A DNA stretch of 64,000 nucleotides, taken from NCBI GenBank assembly GCA_947179155.2, contig OX359264.1, positions 56,898,202 through 56,962,201 of the forward strand, read 5' to 3'. Position numbers and translations under genes: made by a program. This document shows positions 59,700 to 64,000 of the stretch, piece after piece (position 1 is the stretch's first letter; every line of letters starts with the position of its first letter). This DNA is from Hedera helix (Eukaryota > Streptophyta > Magnoliopsida > Apiales > Araliaceae). The notes under the pieces were generated by a model that saw only the letters and a program-made list of their open reading frames with translations, was not told where the DNA came from and ran no database searches.

Positions 59700-60310
59700 C
59701 TACGTACATTCAAAACGTGAGCCCAACACCTGCTTCCGCAGGAAACTGAGCTAGCTTCACCAAACTTAATTAGTTAATTCCTTCCCTTATTTAGTCCTAA
59801 AGTTCAAATAATTTCCATAATAAAAAAGATTGCATGCATATGGTCGAACATTCAAAAATAATTAAGGATTCACTAGGTATCCTGTATACTAACACATACA
59901 TATAACTTTAATATTTAGATTATATATATCTAAGATATAAACTCTCGTGGAGACCGACTTGGTGCTAGCAAAAAATTTAAAGTCTTTTTGACTTTCTAAC
60001 ATGTCCTTCAATTTTGATGGGAATTTTTTATTTTATTCTTTTAACTTTCTAAAATGTCTTTCAATTTTTATGATAACTTCTATTTTATCTTTATAACCAT
60101 AACTTTAATATTCAAAATTTTAATTTATTAAAATTAATATCAGAATATAAATTACACACATAACGTGTGTGTCTCCTAGTACTAATATATTATAAGACGT
60201 GAGCCCAACAGCTACTTCCGCTACTAAGTGAGAAACACCAAACTTCCTTACCTTATTTAGTCCTAAAGTTCCAAAAAAATCAGTAATAACTCCTAAATTT
60301 AAAGTTTTTC
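59700..60310. repeat. local duplication flanking a small Helitron-like insert
   Basis: Positions 59714-59812 and 60193-60280 share acgtgagcccaaca, ttccgc and ccttatttagtcctaaagtt in the same order. The copies are moderately diverged. Confidence 0.75.
59929..60179 (+). mobile_element. small Helitron-like element (251 bp)
   Basis: Begins TCTAAGATATAAAC after an A and ends CTAG before a T. A perfect hairpin ACACAC-ATAAC-GTGTGT (60154-60170) lies five bases before CTAG. The 3' end is convincing; the 5' end is inferred from the TC rule only. It sits in a CSL intron. Confidence 0.5.
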
Positions 60311-60374
60311 TTATTTTATGTTCCAATTTTAATAATCTCTCTTTTTCATACTAAAAGTTAAAATTTTGTTTCTT

Positions 60375-60376
<2 letters not shown>

Positions 60377-60469
<93 letters not shown>
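60377..60469. repeat. (TA)n(GA)n compound microsatellite
   Basis: About 29 AT units followed by about 17 GA units, 11 bases from the splice donor of a CSL exon. Confidence 0.97.
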
Positions 60470-60471
<2 letters not shown>

Positions 60472-60589
60472 AAGACTACCTGAACTAGAGATGCACGGCA
60501 GTCACCTCTAATGCTGTTCATGTCAGCAACTGGGGCATCCTCTTCGCCGCGTTTCTCCACACAATTCTTCAAATGCTCATATTTTAACT

Positions 60590-61867
60590 GTGCACTCACT
60601 CACAGACACACACACACACACACATAAATCAAAATCAATTCTGAATGAATGCAGACGGTGCGTAGTGCGTACAAGGGAAAGTGGTGGGGCATTGAAATGA
60701 TGCAGTAGAGAACGTGAGAGAGAAATATCCATCAATATGCACCAAAACGCATTTTAGATTTTGCGAAAAAAATGTCACAGGTTTTCTTTCAATTTCATCA
60801 TGTATGTCTCATCACTAACAATAATTAAACTTTTTCCCTAACAATCAATAATAAAAATTGATATTTTTATAAAACTCTCCTCGTATAAATAATAAGTAGA
60901 CTCCATCTCATATGAGTGAAATTGTATAAAAATATTAATTTTTTTAATAAAAATATCAATATTCTCAATAATTTATATTTGATACAAGAAAGAAACAAAA
61001 AAATTAAGGGGAACCGTGGGTACCTACCTTATCAACCTCTCTCTTTAGAGGGTAGAATCATCTTTTTTTGACATTGACCAGGACAACTTTTAAGAAAAAA
61101 TATACTTCTATTTTTTTCTAAATTATATAATTATTATTAATTTTAAAAATTAATTTAAAATATTTTTAAATTTTAATTGATAATATTTATTAAAAACCAT
61201 GAAACAATAAATCTTATAAGTAATAATATATTTTAAATACTTTAAAATATTAATCTTTGTATCGAAATATTAAAATTAAATAAAATTATATTAATTTTAA
61301 GTTTAAATTATCTCAAAATAATTTTTAAAGATAAATAATAATTTTATATTTTAAAACATAGAGATTATATTACCGATTAAGTCCTACTCTACTTAGCTAG
61401 ATGTAAGGTATATAAGAGTTACTTGTACCTTTCCTTATTACTCTCTGTCCTCGAGAATGGATTTAAATACAGTATTTTTGTTCTTAAAAAAATGTTCCAA
61501 GGCACATAAAGTAATGATCAAGTATATTATTTAGTAAATATTCATCATACTTTATGTAATCATGTATAATTATTAAGAATAAATTTTATTCTATTTTTTT
61601 TTTAATTTGTGTAAAAAAAATATACATAACACATCTTTTATCAAGACGGTTGGAGTAATAAATTAATCATACTTAGTCCTTGGGGATTAGTAGAAAATAA
61701 TACCATCACAGTGATACACTGACGTTGCGGATGTAATAGCAGGACTCGTGATTCATGTTGTATAAATAAGAAAGAATATTTTGAAACAAGAGAGAATATA
61801 TCATCTGACTTTTAGTTTCATTATTTTATCTTTTCTTTAGTACTTTTTGTTTTGAATTATAAGATAA
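60590..61867. other. gene-free AT-rich sequence
   Basis: The missing N-terminal exons of the CSL gene would be expected here or beyond, but I find none. There is a short (CA)n run near 60606. Confidence 0.4.
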
Positions 61868-62496
61868 CTAGTAATTACTCGTGCCTGAAGGTACGACGTA
61901 ACGAAAAATTAGACATAACAATTATCATAATTCAGCATATCACCACAACATCAACACATATCTAACCACCAAAATATCAAGCTAGTCGTTATTAATTTCA
62001 AAAAAAATGGGCAGAATTTTCTTCAGAAATAGATATAAAGAAAAATCTAAACCTGTCTACAAAACATATCCAAAACAACTATCATTCCATACCCAAAATC
62101 ATCATAACCATGTATACTTAGTTAACTTTACAAAAGACGGAACACAAAAAATCATTACTAATTGCAACGGTACTTAAAAATAGTCGCGACGGCGGCAGAC
62201 TGCTGCTTTGGGGTTTTGAGCTCTGTTTCGAATTTCTTCTTCCAAGCGCTTGAACGACGGTCGAAAGGGGTGGAGGTTCGATTTTCTTCTTCCAAATTTT
62301 GTCAGTCCGAAAATGGAGAGAGAAATAAAATGTGAGCAGGATTTTTGGAACAGTGTGAAGAGTTATGGGCGGGATTTTATTTCGTGTTAGATAACGTGAG
62401 CCAATAGATTAACTTAGAAAAATTGAGATGAAATCTGAACTGTTCTTGTGCTTTTCTAAATTTTAGAGTGAAAGAAGATTCAAAATAGGTTGTGTA

Positions 62497-62596
62497 TAGA
62501 TATTATTATTATTATTATTACAATTATTATATTAATTATTGTATAGATATTATTATTCTTATTATTACTATTATTATTATTAGTACTATTATTGTA

Positions 62597-62671
<75 letters not shown>

Positions 62672-62722
62672 ATTATTACTACTATTTATGGATATTATTA
62701 TTATCGGTATTATTATTATTAC

Positions 62723-62762
<40 letters not shown>

Positions 62763-62765
62763 GAT
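62497..62765. repeat. long (ATT)n-rich microsatellite
   Basis: More than 250 bases built almost wholly of ATT/TTA units with occasional changes. The long frame through it (Tyr and Ile runs) is an artefact. Confidence 0.95.
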
Positions 62766-63139
62766 ATTATGGATATTATTATTATACTTGTTTGAGTGTT
62801 AGTTTAGGAAAAAATTATGTGTTTGAGATTAAATGTGAGTCGTTAAATTAAAATTAAAATATCTAAACTATTATTGTACTTTATTAAATTTAAAATTCAA
62901 AATGAATCGTGTTTATAGATATGATCCAAAAGTTGCTTTTGAATTTACCAAACCCGAAACAGTTGCTTTATATATATAGATTTATTATATAGATATCCGA
63001 AAATGGCTGGGCACTTTACCGGTGACATTCAATTTGGGACAAAACATGATTTCCTTATTTATGCTCACTTTACCAAAACAGTATGCCTTTTGTTTGGTAA
63101 TCATGTGTGTACACGGCAGTAGTATATATAAAATATAAA

Positions 63140-63290
63140 TATTATTATTATCGGTTTTATTATTATTATTATAATAATTATTATTATGATTACTATTACT
63201 ATTATTATTATTATTATTATTATATTAATTATTAGTATTACTATTATTATTATTATTAATATTATTATTATTAATATTACTATTATTATA
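63140..63290. repeat. (ATT)n-rich microsatellite
   Basis: Interrupted ATT/TTA units, similar to the array at 62497-62765. Confidence 0.92.
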
Positions 63291-63481
63291 TAGTATGAGT
63301 TTTGGGAGGAAATATAGTATGACTTTTGAGGGAAAATTGTTTGGATGGTGTGGTGACTTTTGGGGGGAAATTTAGTGGAGAAGATTCAATCTGGACCATT
63401 AAATTTGGATAAAGTAATCTGAGACGTTGTTGTGCTTTCTCAATTTAGGAATTCAAAAATAGTCCTGTTTTATTATATAGA

Positions 63482-63800
63482 TAATTATTATAATAATTAT
63501 ATTAATAATAATAATAGCAATAATATCGATGATGATAATAATAATAATAATAATAATAATACCGATAATAATAATTTTTATATTTTATAATTTTCTTAAT
63601 AATAATAATATTTTTATAATTCGAATTTTAATCTAAATTTTTTTAATATAATTTTTTGTTAGTAATAGTAATAATAATAATAGTAATAATAATTATAATA
63701 CATCTAATAATAATAATACTTAATAGTAATAATAATACCGATAATAATAATAATAATGATAATAATAATAATAATATAATAATAATAATAATAATATTTT
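63482..63800. repeat. (AAT)n-rich imperfect microsatellites
   Basis: Several runs of aataataat separated by gataccgataat-like text. They begin exactly beside the Helitron 5' end. Confidence 0.9.
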
Positions 63801-64000
63801 TAAGCGAATATCAGCAACTCCTACGGCGAGGACAATAGATCCAGTCACTCACCTTTCTATTTTGGGGCCAAGTAGGTATTAATTATTATAGTGAGATTAC
63901 CAAGGTTTGATGGGATAATTGAAGAAAGTAAATAGATTAAAAAAAATTAAAGAAATTTTTGGGAGAATAGATTTTGAGCTGACCTACAAAGATAGGAACT
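63801..64000. other. gene-free sequence to the window end
   Basis: Nothing recognised in the last 200 bases. Confidence 0.4.

Larger units (their letters stand above)
44892..60587 (-). pseudogene. cellulose synthase-like protein (CslG/CslM type), broken
   Basis: The family are multi-pass Golgi/ER GT2 glycosyltransferases. Exons on the minus strand: 60587-60480 (LKYEHLKNCVEKRGEEDAPV), 59600-59475 ([20 protein letters not shown] then [10 protein letters not shown]), 47753 to about 47532 (LRVSGVISNSPYIMVLDCDM, with the DxD-type substrate motif), about 47420-47070 (WQGMDGLRGPVLIGTGYYL and FIASLHGNNEKHTSEELLKE), 46948-46601 (LLESTFTGYYLQCKGWKSVY to SRMSILQSMCYAYF) and 45362-44892 (VTDPWFAVFIILWVSSLLQH to the stop, with membrane helices). 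Lesions: a base is missing between 47570 and 47571, so that NDIYDSQARSA is frame-shifted, and a TAG replaces Lys at 47365-47363 after GTGYYL. The exons for roughly the first 200-250 residues are absent up to the window end. Splice sites are mostly still good, so the loss seems fairly recent. The intron at 47754-59474 is 11.7 kb of nested repeats. Confidence 0.88.
59475..60587 (-). pseudogene. CSL pseudogene, 5' exon block (two exons)
   Basis: Exon 60587-60480 follows an acceptor (gtgcacag) and ends at CAG|GTAGTC. Exon 59600-59475 starts after gagaaag and ends CTT|GTATGT. Both are open and in phase with each other and with the 47753 exon (36 and 42 codons). They cover the segment just before the conserved DxD exon in CslG-type enzymes. 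The intron between them contains a small Helitron-like element, a local duplication and a (TA)n(GA)n run. Confidence 0.85.
61868..63481 (-). mobile_element. non-autonomous Helitron with (ATT)n expansions (1.6 kb)
   Basis: On the minus strand it starts at 63481 with TCTATATAATAAAACAGGAC, preceded by A. It ends with CTAG at 61868, followed by T. A hairpin of CGTGCC/GGTACG arms (61880-61895) lies 8 bases from the CTAG. Two more 5'-end-like segments lie inside (near 62467-62497 and 62886-62916), each next to ATT-rich tracts. No Rep/helicase gene is visible. A GC-richer block at about 62180-62340 could be captured sequence, but I do not recognise it. Confidence 0.6.

Noticed and set aside
62492..62851. 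119-codon open frame of Tyr and Ile runs
   Set aside because: It is a direct translation of an (ATT)n microsatellite and cannot be taken as a gene.

Overview
The window looks like nuclear DNA of a flowering plant, probably a eudicot. It is AT-rich, its genes have plant-type short exons and GT-AG introns, and it holds plant-specific families (PLS-class PPR, SUPERMAN/TAC1-type single C2H2 fingers with EAR motifs, a plant cellulose synthase-like enzyme). About 60% of it is repeats or transposon-derived sequence. I see no CRISPR array, operon, rRNA, tRNA gene or organellar insertion.

Layout. 1-5.1 kb: a Stowaway-like MITE and a decayed PPR gene (minus). 5.1-9.6 kb: a candidate Helitron (minus) that carries exon fragments of four unrelated host genes, all in the same direction: an EDR1/SIS8-like kinase N-terminus, a TRM/DUF4378-like N-terminus, an epsilon-type 14-3-3 and the RPB10 C-terminus. 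10-15.5 kb: an intact USE1-type SNARE gene (plus, seven coding exons, 240 aa), with a hAT MITE in its 5'UTR intron. 16.5-26.4 kb: an intact BET1/BS14-type SNARE gene (plus, five coding exons, 123 aa). Its 7.9-kb first intron holds a hAT element and a complete but internally deleted Ty3 LTR retrotransposon, which has itself been hit by a second copy of the same hAT family. 26.4-44 kb: mostly gene-poor, with two single-C2H2 transcription factor genes (TAC1-like at 30.6 kb and SUPERMAN-like at 42.6 kb, both minus), a SINE-like repeat, two 168-bp MULE-type MITEs, a CACTA-like repeat and a perfect 23-bp hairpin. 44.9-60.6 kb: a cellulose synthase-like (CslG/CslM-type) pseudogene (minus). It has a 1-nt deletion, a premature stop and no visible N-terminal exons, and one intron is swollen to 11.7 kb by three layers of nested repeats, including two large solo LTRs with exact 5-bp target duplications. 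60.6-64 kb: AT-rich sequence with a second candidate Helitron and very long (ATT)n arrays.

Functionally, USE1 and BET1 are both SNAREs of ER-Golgi traffic and lie head-to-tail about 1.2 kb apart. The two zinc-finger genes are probably EAR-type repressors of development. The rest is best read as a record of transposition: Helitron gene capture, hAT insertions into an LTR retrotransposon, and nested solo LTRs. Elements with stated ends are supported by termini and target-site duplications read directly from the sequence. Family names for genes rest on motif recognition, not on a database search.
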